Shown one piece after another: positions 52,503 to 59,950 of a DNA stretch of 64,000 nucleotides. Numbering within the stretch: the stretch's first letter is position 1; every line of letters begins with the position of its first letter. The stretch comes from VRUE01 sp963701265. Its GTDB lineage: Bacteria > Actinomycetota > Thermoleophilia > Solirubrobacterales > 70-9. Under the pieces are notes generated by a model. The model did no database searches. It was given only the letters and a program-made list of their open reading frames with translations, and was not told the DNA's origin. Location of the stretch: the NCBI GenBank assembly GCA_963701265.1, contig OY969581.1, positions 1,488,001-1,552,000 of the forward strand. Direction: 5' to 3'. The position numbers and the translations under genes were made by a program.

Positions 52503-53105
52503 GTGACGAAGGAGAGACCGAAGAGCCCGAGGGCGCGCCTCTTTGTGGCCCTCGACCTGCCGGATGCCCTGCGTGAGGGGATCGTTGCCTGGGGGCGCGA
52601 GGAGCTGCGCGACCCGGCGCTGCGGGTGGTCGCGCCTGAGTCGCTGCACATCACGCTTGCCTTCCTCGGCTATCTGCCCGAGAAGGAGCTCGAGCCGCTG
52701 GCCGAGATTGTCCGGGGCCTTGCGGTGGCGGCGCCATCGATCGAGCTGGGCGGGCCGGTGGCAAAGCCATCGCTGATGCGGGCGCGCCTCTTCGCGCTCC
52801 CGGCCGCATCCTCGGACGCCGTGACCCTGCAATCAGAATTGGAGGACGCGCTCGTCGCCAAACGGCTCTACAGGCCGGAGAAGCGACCGTTTTGGCCACA
52901 TGTGACCGTGGCCAGGGTCAAGTCCTCGGGGCGGGGAACGAGGCGTCCGGCGACGGTCGGGAAGCCTCCCGGCGCGCTGCCCAAAAGGCTCTTAGAACCC
53001 GCTCTTTGCGTCCGGGTGACGCTCTACCGTTCTGTACTCCAGCCGCAGGGTTCGCGATACGCCCCGCTGGCGCAAGTCGAGCTGTCCCGAGACGGGCGGC
53101 AGTGA
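52503..53105 (+). CDS. thpR: RNA 2',3'-cyclic phosphodiesterase
   Basis: A 200-residue 2H-phosphoesterase. The two catalytic HxT/S tetrapeptide motifs are in LHITLAFLG (residues ~45-53) and WPHVTVARVK (near 131-140). The family opens 2',3'-cyclic phosphates on RNA. GTG 52503 is preferred to the in-frame codon at 52467, because that codon lies in the promoter. It stops 1 base before recA, with which it is probably co-transcribed; the cinA-thpR-recA order is common in actinobacteria. Confidence 0.88.
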   Translation: MTKERPKSPRARLFVALDLPDALREGIVAWGREELRDPALRVVAPESLHITLAFLGYLPEKELEPLAEIVRGLAVAAPSIELGGPVAKPSLMRARLFALPAASSDAVTLQSELEDALVAKRLYRPEKRPFWPHVTVARVKSSGRGTRRPATVGKPPGALPKRLLEPALCVRVTLYRSVLQPQGSRYAPLAQVELSRDGRQ

Positions 53106-53106
53106 G

Positions 53107-54213
53107 GTGAAAGAAGAGATGGCAGACAAAAAGGTGGCTTTGAACGATGTCTCGGCCAAGGAGGCCAAGGCAAAGGACGCGGCCCTCGAGGCGGCGGTGA
53201 CCCAGATCGAGCGTGACTTCGGGGCGGGCTCCCTGATGCGGCTCGGCGCCGACAGCAAGCTGCCGGTCGAAGCGATTCCGACCGGCGCCGTGGCGCTCGA
53301 CCTGGCGCTCGGCATCGGCGGCGTGCCGCGCGGGCGCATCGTCGAGATCTTCGGCCCGGAGTCCTCGGGCAAGACGACGCTGATCTACCACATCATCGCC
53401 GAGGCCCAGGCCAGGGGCGGGGTCTGCGTCTTCATTGACACCGAGCACGCGATGGATCCGATCTACGCGCGAGCGATCGGCGTCGACACCGACGAGCTGC
53501 TCGTCTCCCAGCCCGACTACGGCGAGCAGGCGCTGCAGATCGCCGACCGCCTGATCGCCTCCGCGGCGGTCGATGTCGTCGCGATCGACTCGGTCGCGGC
53601 ATTGACGCCAAAGGCCGAGTTGGACGGCCAGATTGGCGACACCACCGTCGGCCTGCAGGCGCGGCTGATGTCGCAGGCGATGCGCAAGCTGGCCGGCAAC
53701 CTCAACCGCACCAACACGGTCTGCGTCTTCACCAACCAGATCCGCGAAAAGGTCGGCGTCCAGTTCGGCTCGCCGGAGACCCAGCCGGGCGGCCGGGCGC
53801 TGAAGTTCTACTCATCGCAGCGGCTCGACATCCGCCGCATCGAGACGCTCAAGGACGGCACCGAGGCGGTCGGCAACCGGGTGCGGGTCAAAGTCGTCAA
53901 GAACAAGTGTGCCGCGCCCTTCCGCCAGGCCGAGTTCGAGATCGAGTACGGCCAGGGCATTTCGCGCGAAGGCGAGCTGCTTGATTTCGGCATCGAGCAC
54001 GACATCGTCCGCAAGTCGGGGGCCTTCTTCTCCTACGGCGAGACGCGGCTCGGCCAGGGGCGTAACAACGCCAAGCAGTTCCTCGCCGAGAACCCCGAGA
54101 TCGCCAGCGAGATCGAGGCCAAGGTTCGCACCGCGCTCGGCATCGGCGACGAGGTTGCACCCGCTGAGGCCGCGGCGGAGGTACCACCGGTTGCGGAGGC
54201 GCAGGCTGCCTGA
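53107..54213 (+). CDS. recA: Recombinase RecA
   Basis: A 368-residue RecA, the strand-exchange ATPase and SOS co-protease. Walker A is GPESSGKTT (near residues 79-87), Walker B VVAIDSVAAL, loop L1 QARLMSQAMRKL, and the ALKFYSSQRLDIRR signature is present. An Ala/Glu/Pro-rich C-terminal tail ends the protein. GTG 53107 directly follows thpR; ATG 53119 in frame is an equally possible start. No recX follows and no intein is present. Confidence 0.97.
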   Translation: MKEEMADKKVALNDVSAKEAKAKDAALEAAVTQIERDFGAGSLMRLGADSKLPVEAIPTGAVALDLALGIGGVPRGRIVEIFGPESSGKTTLIYHIIAEAQARGGVCVFIDTEHAMDPIYARAIGVDTDELLVSQPDYGEQALQIADRLIASAAVDVVAIDSVAALTPKAELDGQIGDTTVGLQARLMSQAMRKLAGNLNRTNTVCVFTNQIREKVGVQFGSPETQPGGRALKFYSSQRLDIRRIETLKDGTEAVGNRVRVKVVKNKCAAPFRQAEFEIEYGQGISREGELLDFGIEHDIVRKSGAFFSYGETRLGQGRNNAKQFLAENPEIASEIEAKVRTALGIGDEVAPAEAAAEVPPVAEAQAA

Positions 54214-54249
54214 CGGCGCCTGCGCTTCAGTGGATAGGATGCCCGCCGC

Positions 54250-54837
54250 ATGAGCAACGGCGACCTCTTCTACGTCTGCGGGATCGCGCTCGCGGTTTCC
54301 GCGGTCGTATTCAGCTTCATCGGCCTGCGGGTCAAGAGCTTCCCGGGCAAAGCCGCGCCGCTGGTCGTGCTCTGGTTCGCGGTCCTCGTCGGCGCCAGCG
54401 CGACTTTCTCCGTGCTGCACGCCCAGGACGAGGAGACGGCAAAGGCGGCGGAGTTCGAGAGCGCGAACGAGGAGATCATCAAAGAGGAGGCGTCTCCGGA
54501 GCCCGAAAGTGAGAAGGCGCCGGCGACGAAGCCCGAGCCGGCCACCGAAGGCCCTGGTGGAACCCTGCAGCTTGCCGCCTCGCCCAGTGATCTCGCCTTC
54601 GACACGACGAGCTTGACCAGCAAGCCGGGCAAAGTGACGATCGACTTCGACAACCCGGCGGCGCTTGAACACAACGTCGCGATCGATCAGGACGGCAAAG
54701 AGATCGCCAGCTCCGCAACCATCACCGAAGGCAAAACCTCGGTAACTGCCGACCTCGCTCCCGGCGCCTACACCTTCCTCTGCACTGTGCCCGGCCATGC
54801 CGAAGCAGGCATGGAAGGAACTCTGACCGTCAAGTAG
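54250..54837 (+). CDS. Membrane-anchored blue copper (cupredoxin) protein
   Basis: A 195-residue protein with two membrane helices (residues ~8-26 and ~36-56), an acidic Glu/Pro-rich linker to ~105, and a C-terminal cupredoxin domain. Type 1 copper ligands are visible: the His of ALEHNVAI, then Cys, His and Met in FLCTVPGHAEAGM. The family carries electrons outside the membrane, or serves as the copper domain of respiratory or nitrogen enzymes. A TAGGAT box ends 9 bases before the ATG. The linkage to recA looks incidental. Confidence 0.85.
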   Translation: MSNGDLFYVCGIALAVSAVVFSFIGLRVKSFPGKAAPLVVLWFAVLVGASATFSVLHAQDEETAKAAEFESANEEIIKEEASPEPESEKAPATKPEPATEGPGGTLQLAASPSDLAFDTTSLTSKPGKVTIDFDNPAALEHNVAIDQDGKEIASSATITEGKTSVTADLAPGAYTFLCTVPGHAEAGMEGTLTVK

Positions 54838-54865
54838 CCTCGCTGGGGCGCTAACCTCGCTGACC

Positions 54866-56194
54866 ATGGAGGAGGCGAGGAAGTACCACGTCACGACGTT
54901 CGGCTGCCAGATGAACGTGCATGACTCCGAGCGGATGCGGGGGATGCTCGAGTCGCTCGGTTATGAAGAGGCCGAGAGCCACGATGACGCCGACCTCATT
55001 CTTTTCAACACCTGCTCGATCCGCGAGTCGGCCGATAACCGCTTCGTCGCCCGCCTGGGCGAGGCGAAGCGGCTCAAGTCCGAACATCCGGACCGGATCG
55101 TCGGGGTGGGGGGCTGCTGGGCGCAGTCGGTCAAGGACGAGGTCTTCCAGCGCTTTCCCTTCGTCGACGTTGCCTTCGGCCCGGGCCAGATCCACAAGCT
55201 CGCCGAGTTCCTCAACTCGGACTCGCTCAGCGCCCAGGGCTACTTCGAGTTCGAGGACTTCTCCGGCCACCTGCCGACCCGCCGCGTGCGGGAGTTCCAG
55301 GGTTGGCTGCAGGTCTCCCAGGGTTGCAACTGCAAGTGCGCCTACTGCATCGTCCCCTCGACCCGGGGGCGGGAGGTCAGCCGCGATCCGGCCGAGCTCG
55401 TGATCGAGGCCCAGGCGCTGGCCGCCGACGGCGTCAAAGAGGTGACGCTGCTCGGACAGAACGTCAACAGCTACGGCCGCGACCTGCCCGCGGATTCGCG
55501 GATTGGATTCGCCGAGCTGCTTGGCCTGGTCGACGCGATCGATGGGATCGAGCGCATCCGCTACACCAGCCCGCACCCCAAGGACATGAAGGAGGACGTG
55601 ATCCGCGCCCACGCCGATCTGCCCTCGGTCTGCGAGCACATCCACCTGCCGCTGCAGTCGGGCTCGAGCACGATCTTGAAGCGGATGCGCCGCACCTACG
55701 ATCGCCAGCGCTACATGGATCGCGTCTCGCTGATCCGCGAGCACGTCCCCGATTGCGCGATCACCACCGACATCATCGTCGGCTTCCCAGGCGAGAGCGA
55801 GGCCGACTTCGAGCAGACGCTGGAAGTGGCTGAGGAGGTCGGTTACGACAGCGCCTTCACCTTCATCTTCTCGCCACGGCGGGAAACGGAGGCAGCGGAG
55901 CTTGGGGATCAAATTCCGCATCCGGTCAAGGTCGAGCGGATGGAACGGCTGGTGGAGGTGGTGCAACGGCGGGCCGCGGAGCGAGCGCAGCGGTTCGTCG
56001 GGCGGGAAATCGAGGTCCTGGTCGAAGGGACCAGTCGCACCGATGAGACGCGGCTGCGCGGGCGGTCTCGCCACAACAAGGCGGTCAACTTCGACGGGAC
56101 GGCGCAGCCCGGGGAGTTCGTGATGGTCGAGGTTGAGTCGGCCACCTCGCAGACTTTGATGGGGACCGAGAGGCTGCTTAGCCGGGTCGGTTAA
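54866..56194 (+). CDS. miaB: tRNA-2-methylthio-N6-dimethylallyladenosine synthase
   Basis: A 442-residue radical-SAM methylthiotransferase that adds a 2-methylthio group to i6A37 of tRNA. The N-terminal cluster-binding cysteines are in TFGCQMN, FNTCSIRE and GGCWAQ. The radical-SAM cluster motif CNCKCAYCIVP is near residues 152-162, and a C-terminal TRAM domain begins around residue 375. It directly precedes miaA, which makes its substrate. A TAACCT box lies 8 bases before the ATG, without a Shine-Dalgarno. Confidence 0.95.
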   Translation: MEEARKYHVTTFGCQMNVHDSERMRGMLESLGYEEAESHDDADLILFNTCSIRESADNRFVARLGEAKRLKSEHPDRIVGVGGCWAQSVKDEVFQRFPFVDVAFGPGQIHKLAEFLNSDSLSAQGYFEFEDFSGHLPTRRVREFQGWLQVSQGCNCKCAYCIVPSTRGREVSRDPAELVIEAQALAADGVKEVTLLGQNVNSYGRDLPADSRIGFAELLGLVDAIDGIERIRYTSPHPKDMKEDVIRAHADLPSVCEHIHLPLQSGSSTILKRMRRTYDRQRYMDRVSLIREHVPDCAITTDIIVGFPGESEADFEQTLEVAEEVGYDSAFTFIFSPRRETEAAELGDQIPHPVKVERMERLVEVVQRRAAERAQRFVGREIEVLVEGTSRTDETRLRGRSRHNKAVNFDGTAQPGEFVMVEVESATSQTLMGTERLLSRVG

Positions 56195-56196
56195 GA

Positions 56197-56228
56197 GGGT
56201 GGTAGGGCAACCCTCCAAGGAACCACCC
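56197..56228 (+). promoter_or_regulatory. Nested stem-loop between miaB and miaA
   Basis: GGGTGGT (56197-56203) pairs with ACCACCC (56222-56228), enclosing a second small stem AGGG-CAA-CCCT (56204-56214). It starts 2 bases after the miaB stop and ends 13 bases before miaA. No T tract follows, so it is more likely an RNA processing or stabilising element than a terminator. Confidence 0.5.
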
Positions 56229-56241
56229 AGTTGCTCTCGGC

Positions 56242-56973
56242 ATGGACGTAGTTGCGATATTCGGACCGACTGGCGTCGGCAAGACCGGGGTGGCGATCGC
56301 GCTCGCCGAGCACCTGCGAAAGCGCGGCGAGGGCCCGGTAGCGATCTCCTGCGATGCGCTGCAGGTCTACGAGGGGCTGTCAGTGCTCACGGGGGCCGCC
56401 ACGGCCGAGGAGCAGGCGCGCCTGGAGCACAGGCTGGTCGGTTTCGTCCCCGTCACCCAGCCGTTCTCGGTCGGGAACTACATGCCGCTGGCGCACGCGG
56501 AGATCGATCGGGCCCTGGACGCGGGGCAAAGGCCGATCGTGGTTGGGGGGACCGGCCTCTACCTCCGGGCTGCGTTGGGGGAGCTGTCGCTGGTCAAGGC
56601 GCCGCCGGAATCCGAGGACTCGGAGCTGTGGTCGCCGCAGACGCGGCACCCGACGCTGATCTTCGGGCTCGATATGGAGCGGGAGAAGCTCTACGAGCGA
56701 ATCGATGCACGGACCGAGGCGATCGTCGCCGCTGGAGCGCTGGAAGAGGTTGTGAGGGCCGAGGCGGCGGGTCCCTCGCGCACAGCACGCAAGGCCCTCG
56801 GCTTCGACGAGGTACTCAGCGGGGACCTCGAGCGAATGCAGCAGCGCTCGCGCAATTACGCGCGACGGCAGCTGACCTGGATGCGCAAGGTTCCGAACCT
56901 GCGCTGGATCGATCGCGCTGGTCGCGACGACGCAACCGTTGCCGCCGAGATCGCCGACGCGCTGCCCGAATAG
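56242..56973 (+). CDS. miaA: tRNA dimethylallyltransferase, lacking the insertion domain
   Basis: A 243-residue MiaA that transfers a dimethylallyl group to A37 of tRNAs reading UNN codons. The P-loop GPTGVGKT is at residues 8-15, followed by SCDALQVYEGL and VGGTGLYLRAAL (near 95-106). The C-terminal part has RMQQRSRNYARRQLTWMRK. Normal MiaA has ~300 residues: the helical insertion between the GTGLYLRA motif and the helix starting with MEREKLYERID, including the usual ND-x-R-RALE segment, is missing (about 60 residues). The flanking sequence is intact, so this looks like an in-frame loss. Confidence 0.87.
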   Translation: MDVVAIFGPTGVGKTGVAIALAEHLRKRGEGPVAISCDALQVYEGLSVLTGAATAEEQARLEHRLVGFVPVTQPFSVGNYMPLAHAEIDRALDAGQRPIVVGGTGLYLRAALGELSLVKAPPESEDSELWSPQTRHPTLIFGLDMEREKLYERIDARTEAIVAAGALEEVVRAEAAGPSRTARKALGFDEVLSGDLERMQQRSRNYARRQLTWMRKVPNLRWIDRAGRDDATVAAEIADALPE

Positions 56974-56982
56974 TCTGCGCCT

Positions 56983-57828
56983 GTGAGATTCGAGAAGTGG
57001 CAGGCGCTGGGCAACGACTACCTGATCGTCGAGGCCGATGGGCTCCCCTGGGAGCTGACGCCCGCACGGGTGAGGCGGATCTGCGACCCGCACTTCGGGC
57101 TTGGCTCGGACGGAGTGCTGCTGCTTTCGCGCAGCGAGGATCCCGAGTACGTCGCCTCGCTGCGGATCTTCAACCCGGATGGCTCAGAGGCCGAGCTCTC
57201 GGGAAATGGTGCCCGCGAGGCGATCCTCTACCTGCGGCGGCATGGCTGGACAGAGGAGGACACCTTCTCGATCCTCACGGTCGCCGGGCCGGTGACGCCG
57301 ACGATCAGCTCGGAGCGCACCTGCTCGGTCGCGATGGGTCGGGCGGCGACGAGCTCTAAGGACTTTCCCTCCGGCGGACCGGATGGCCGCGGCACGGTGA
57401 GCAGTGCCGGGCGCGAGTGGGACTTCCAGCACGTCTCGATCGGCAACCCGCAGTGCGCGATCGTGGCTGGCGATGAGCTTGACCAACTCGATTTGTCCGC
57501 AATTGGTCCCGGGATCGAAGGCAACGAGCTCTTCCCCAACCGCACCAATGTCTCCTTTCTGCAAATCGACGGCAGCCGGGTGCGGGCGCGGATCTTCGAG
57601 CGCGGTGTGGGGGAGACGCTCTCCTCGGGCACCGGCGCCAGCGGCGCCGCGGTCACGGCCTTTCTGGGCGGCGCTCCGAGTCCGATCACGGTCGAGCTCG
57701 AAGGCGGTGAGCTCGAGGTCGAGATCTCGCCAGAGCTCGACGTCACCTTGAGCGGCTGGGCCGAGCCGATCTGCTCGGGGGAGCTCTCGCCGGAGCTGCT
57801 CACCGCGTTGTCCGAGCTGGACGGCTAG
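56983..57828 (+). CDS. dapF: DapF-like diaminopimelate epimerase homologue with both catalytic Cys replaced by Ser
   Basis: A 281-residue protein of the DapF fold, which normally converts LL- to meso-diaminopimelate with two cysteines acting as acid and base. The first signature reads NPDGSEAELSGNGAR with Ser73 where the family has Cys. The second reads ERGVGETLSSGTG with Ser215 in place of Cys. All surrounding residues (the SGNG and SGTG loops, HFGLGSDGV, GNPQCAIV) are conserved. The gene lies between miaA and dapL, the correct pathway context. It may be a low-activity or serine-based epimerase, or a non-catalytic binder. GTG start 9 bases after miaA. Confidence 0.85.
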   Translation: MRFEKWQALGNDYLIVEADGLPWELTPARVRRICDPHFGLGSDGVLLLSRSEDPEYVASLRIFNPDGSEAELSGNGAREAILYLRRHGWTEEDTFSILTVAGPVTPTISSERTCSVAMGRAATSSKDFPSGGPDGRGTVSSAGREWDFQHVSIGNPQCAIVAGDELDQLDLSAIGPGIEGNELFPNRTNVSFLQIDGSRVRARIFERGVGETLSSGTGASGAAVTAFLGGAPSPITVELEGGELEVEISPELDVTLSGWAEPICSGELSPELLTALSELDG

Positions 57829-57840
57829 ATTTCCGCGCCC

Positions 57841-59010
57841 ATGGCGATCTCGGACCCGTCCAAGCGGCTGGAGGCGATGCCTCCCTACATGTTCCAGGAG
57901 CTGGAGCGGCGCATCGCCGACAAGCGCGCCGCCGGCATCGACGTGATCAGCCTCGGCATCGGCGACCCCGACCAGCCGACCTACCCGCACGTTGTCTCGG
58001 CGATGCAGGAGGCGGTGGCCGACCCCGGCAACCAGCAGTACCCGAGCAACCGCGGTCGCGAGGAGTTCCGGAGGGCCTTCGCCGATTTCTACGACCGGCG
58101 TTTCGGGGTCGAGATCGATCCCGAGAGCGAGGTGATCCCGGCGATCGGCGCCAAGGAGTGCATCTACAACCTCTGCTTCGCCTTCCTCGACCCGGGCGGA
58201 GTGGCGCTTGCCTCCGACCCCGGCTACCCGGTCTACACCGGTGGCCCGATCCTCGCCGGCGCCACCCCCGAGCTCTTGCCGTTGGTGCCCGAGCTGGGCT
58301 TTGCTCCGGACCTCAGCGCCGTTCCCGCCGAGGTCGCCGCCAAGGCGCGCCTGATGTTCATCAACTTCCCCAACAATCCGACCGGGGCGGTCGTTCCCGA
58401 GGGCTTCTTCGAGATGGTCGTCTCCTTCGCCCGCGAGCACGAGATCCTCGTCGTCCACGACAACGCCTACTCGGAGACCACCTACGACGGCTACGTCGCC
58501 CCAAGCTTCCTCGCCACGCCCGGCGCCAAGGAGGTCGGGGTCGAGGTCTTCTCGCTCTCCAAGGGCTTCAACATGACCGGCTGGCGCTGCGCCGCGATCC
58601 TCGGCAACGCCGAGGCGGTGCAGACCTACTGGCGACTGAAGACCAACGTCGACTCAGGCCTCTTCGAGGCGGTCCAGATGGCCGGCGTTGCCGCCCTGCA
58701 GGGCCCCAGCGGCCCGCTCGAGCGGATGAACGAAACCTACGTCCGCCGCCGTGACCTGGTGGTCAGCGCCCTGCGCGAGATCGGTGTCGAGGTGAACGCG
58801 CCGAAGGGCACGATCTACGTCTGGGCCCCGGTACCGGAGGGCCACACTTCGACTTCCTTCTGCGAGCTGGTACTCGAAGAGGCCGCGGTGGTGATCTCGC
58901 CCGGCTCGATGTACGGGCCCAGTGGCGAGGGCTTCTTCCGCATCTCGCTGACCACGCCCGACGACCGCATCACTGAGGCCGTCGAGCGCATGCGTCAGTA
59001 CCTCTCCTAA
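57841..59010 (+). CDS. dapL: LL-diaminopimelate aminotransferase
   Basis: A 389-residue class I/II PLP aminotransferase that makes LL-diaminopimelate from tetrahydrodipicolinate and glutamate in one step, replacing DapD/C/E. Motifs: LGIGDPDQPTY, the YPSNRG loop, FINFPNNPTGAV, HDNAYSETTYDG, and the PLP lysine in SLSKGFNMTGWR (near residue 241). Proximity to the dapF homologue and presence of dapA and dapB in the window support DapL over a generic aspartate aminotransferase. It follows dapF by 12 bases. Confidence 0.85.
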   Translation: MAISDPSKRLEAMPPYMFQELERRIADKRAAGIDVISLGIGDPDQPTYPHVVSAMQEAVADPGNQQYPSNRGREEFRRAFADFYDRRFGVEIDPESEVIPAIGAKECIYNLCFAFLDPGGVALASDPGYPVYTGGPILAGATPELLPLVPELGFAPDLSAVPAEVAAKARLMFINFPNNPTGAVVPEGFFEMVVSFAREHEILVVHDNAYSETTYDGYVAPSFLATPGAKEVGVEVFSLSKGFNMTGWRCAAILGNAEAVQTYWRLKTNVDSGLFEAVQMAGVAALQGPSGPLERMNETYVRRRDLVVSALREIGVEVNAPKGTIYVWAPVPEGHTSTSFCELVLEEAAVVISPGSMYGPSGEGFFRISLTTPDDRITEAVERMRQYLS

Positions 59011-59013
59011 GCG

Positions 59014-59871
59014 CTACTTGACCTCGATTTCGTCGACCATCCCCTTGAGGGCATGCGGCGGGCCGCCCTGGCGATCGGTGACGAAGCAGAAGAACACGTA
59101 GCGACCTGGTTTGAGGTCGAGCGTGACCAGTTGATCTTCGCCGCCTTCGAGCACGGCAGTCGACTGGAAGTCTTTTTCATCGTATGGCGGTTTGCCCTTG
59201 CTGCTCTTGAAGGCCTGTTCAACATCCTTGGCAGTGCTGTTTCCCAGCAGCGGCGCGGCCAGCATGTGGTGGGGCTGCGCGCCGGTGTTGTCAAAGGCGA
59301 CCTCGGTCTTGCCCGATGAAAGCTGCTGGCTTTTGAAGCCGTAGTCGAAGGCATCGACCGTCTCATCCGCTTCTACCGTTTCGTCGGAAGGCTCGCCGCT
59401 GACTTCCACGACGGGGATCGTCTTGGGTTCCGGTTCTTCGGGACCGCCTTCGGTGTTGAAGGCATAGTAGGTGCCGGGCTCGAGCACCTGGGTCACGGCA
59501 GCGCTCTTCCCGGCTTCCGTGCCGCCGACGCCACCCGCGGCAAAAAACCAACTGGGGAAGGGCTTGCCTTCGGTCGCCGTAGTCAGTCCTTCGGCGGCTT
59601 CCTTGGCGGAGTGTTTGCCCTCGACGCGCACCAACTGCAGTTCGCCATCGGCTTTTGAGTCGTTCTTGAGGGTGATTTCGGCCAGCCCCGCGTCGGCGCT
59701 GTCCGGCCCGCTGAGCTTTGTGGCGGTGCCGTCGTCGCTGATCGTGAAGGTCAGCGATTGTGTCTCCTCGCTGCTGCCGCAGGCAGCGATACCGAACACA
59801 GCTAGAGCGACAAGGGCAAAGCAGGCTGCTGCACGGAACAAAAACCGACTGGTGCGCGGTCTCGGTCTCAC
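59014..59871 (-). CDS. Lipoprotein with cupredoxin-like repeat
   Basis: A 285-residue lipoprotein. The signal helix ends in a lipobox-like FGIAAC at about residue 30, so the Cys would be lipidated and the protein held outside the membrane. Two similar ~120-residue beta domains follow. Only the second keeps a copper-type ligand set: His in QPHHMLA, then Cys, His and Met in CFVTDRQGGPPHALKGM. The start is GTG 59871 behind AAAGGGAG; the ORF codon at 59913 lies before the ribosome binding site. It ends 3 bases from dapL, convergent. It may be an electron carrier or copper binder. Confidence 0.75.
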   Translation of the reverse strand: MRPRPRTSRFLFRAAACFALVALAVFGIAACGSSEETQSLTFTISDDGTATKLSGPDSADAGLAEITLKNDSKADGELQLVRVEGKHSAKEAAEGLTTATEGKPFPSWFFAAGGVGGTEAGKSAAVTQVLEPGTYYAFNTEGGPEEPEPKTIPVVEVSGEPSDETVEADETVDAFDYGFKSQQLSSGKTEVAFDNTGAQPHHMLAAPLLGNSTAKDVEQAFKSSKGKPPYDEKDFQSTAVLEGGEDQLVTLDLKPGRYVFFCFVTDRQGGPPHALKGMVDEIEVK

Positions 59872-59915
59872 TTTCGACTCCCTTTGATTGCCAACGAGAC
59901 AGTCCGTACCCAAAC

Positions 59916-59937
59916 GGACCCGGACCCGGACCCGGAC
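59916..59937. repeat. Hexanucleotide tandem repeat GGACCC
   Basis: GGACCC is repeated 3.7 times between the MBL hydrolase stop-side gene (start of unit at 60790) and the lipoprotein gene, both on the minus strand. The repeat lies about 45 bases upstream of the lipoprotein start. It could expand or shrink by slippage and alter spacing to a promoter, but no function is shown. Confidence 0.85.
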
Positions 59938-59950
59938 ACGCTACCGCTGC

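Noticed and set aside
56199..57359. 386-residue plus-strand frame overlapping miaA and dapF.
   Set aside because: Arg/Gly/Ala-rich shadow frame; miaA and dapF motifs are in the other frames.
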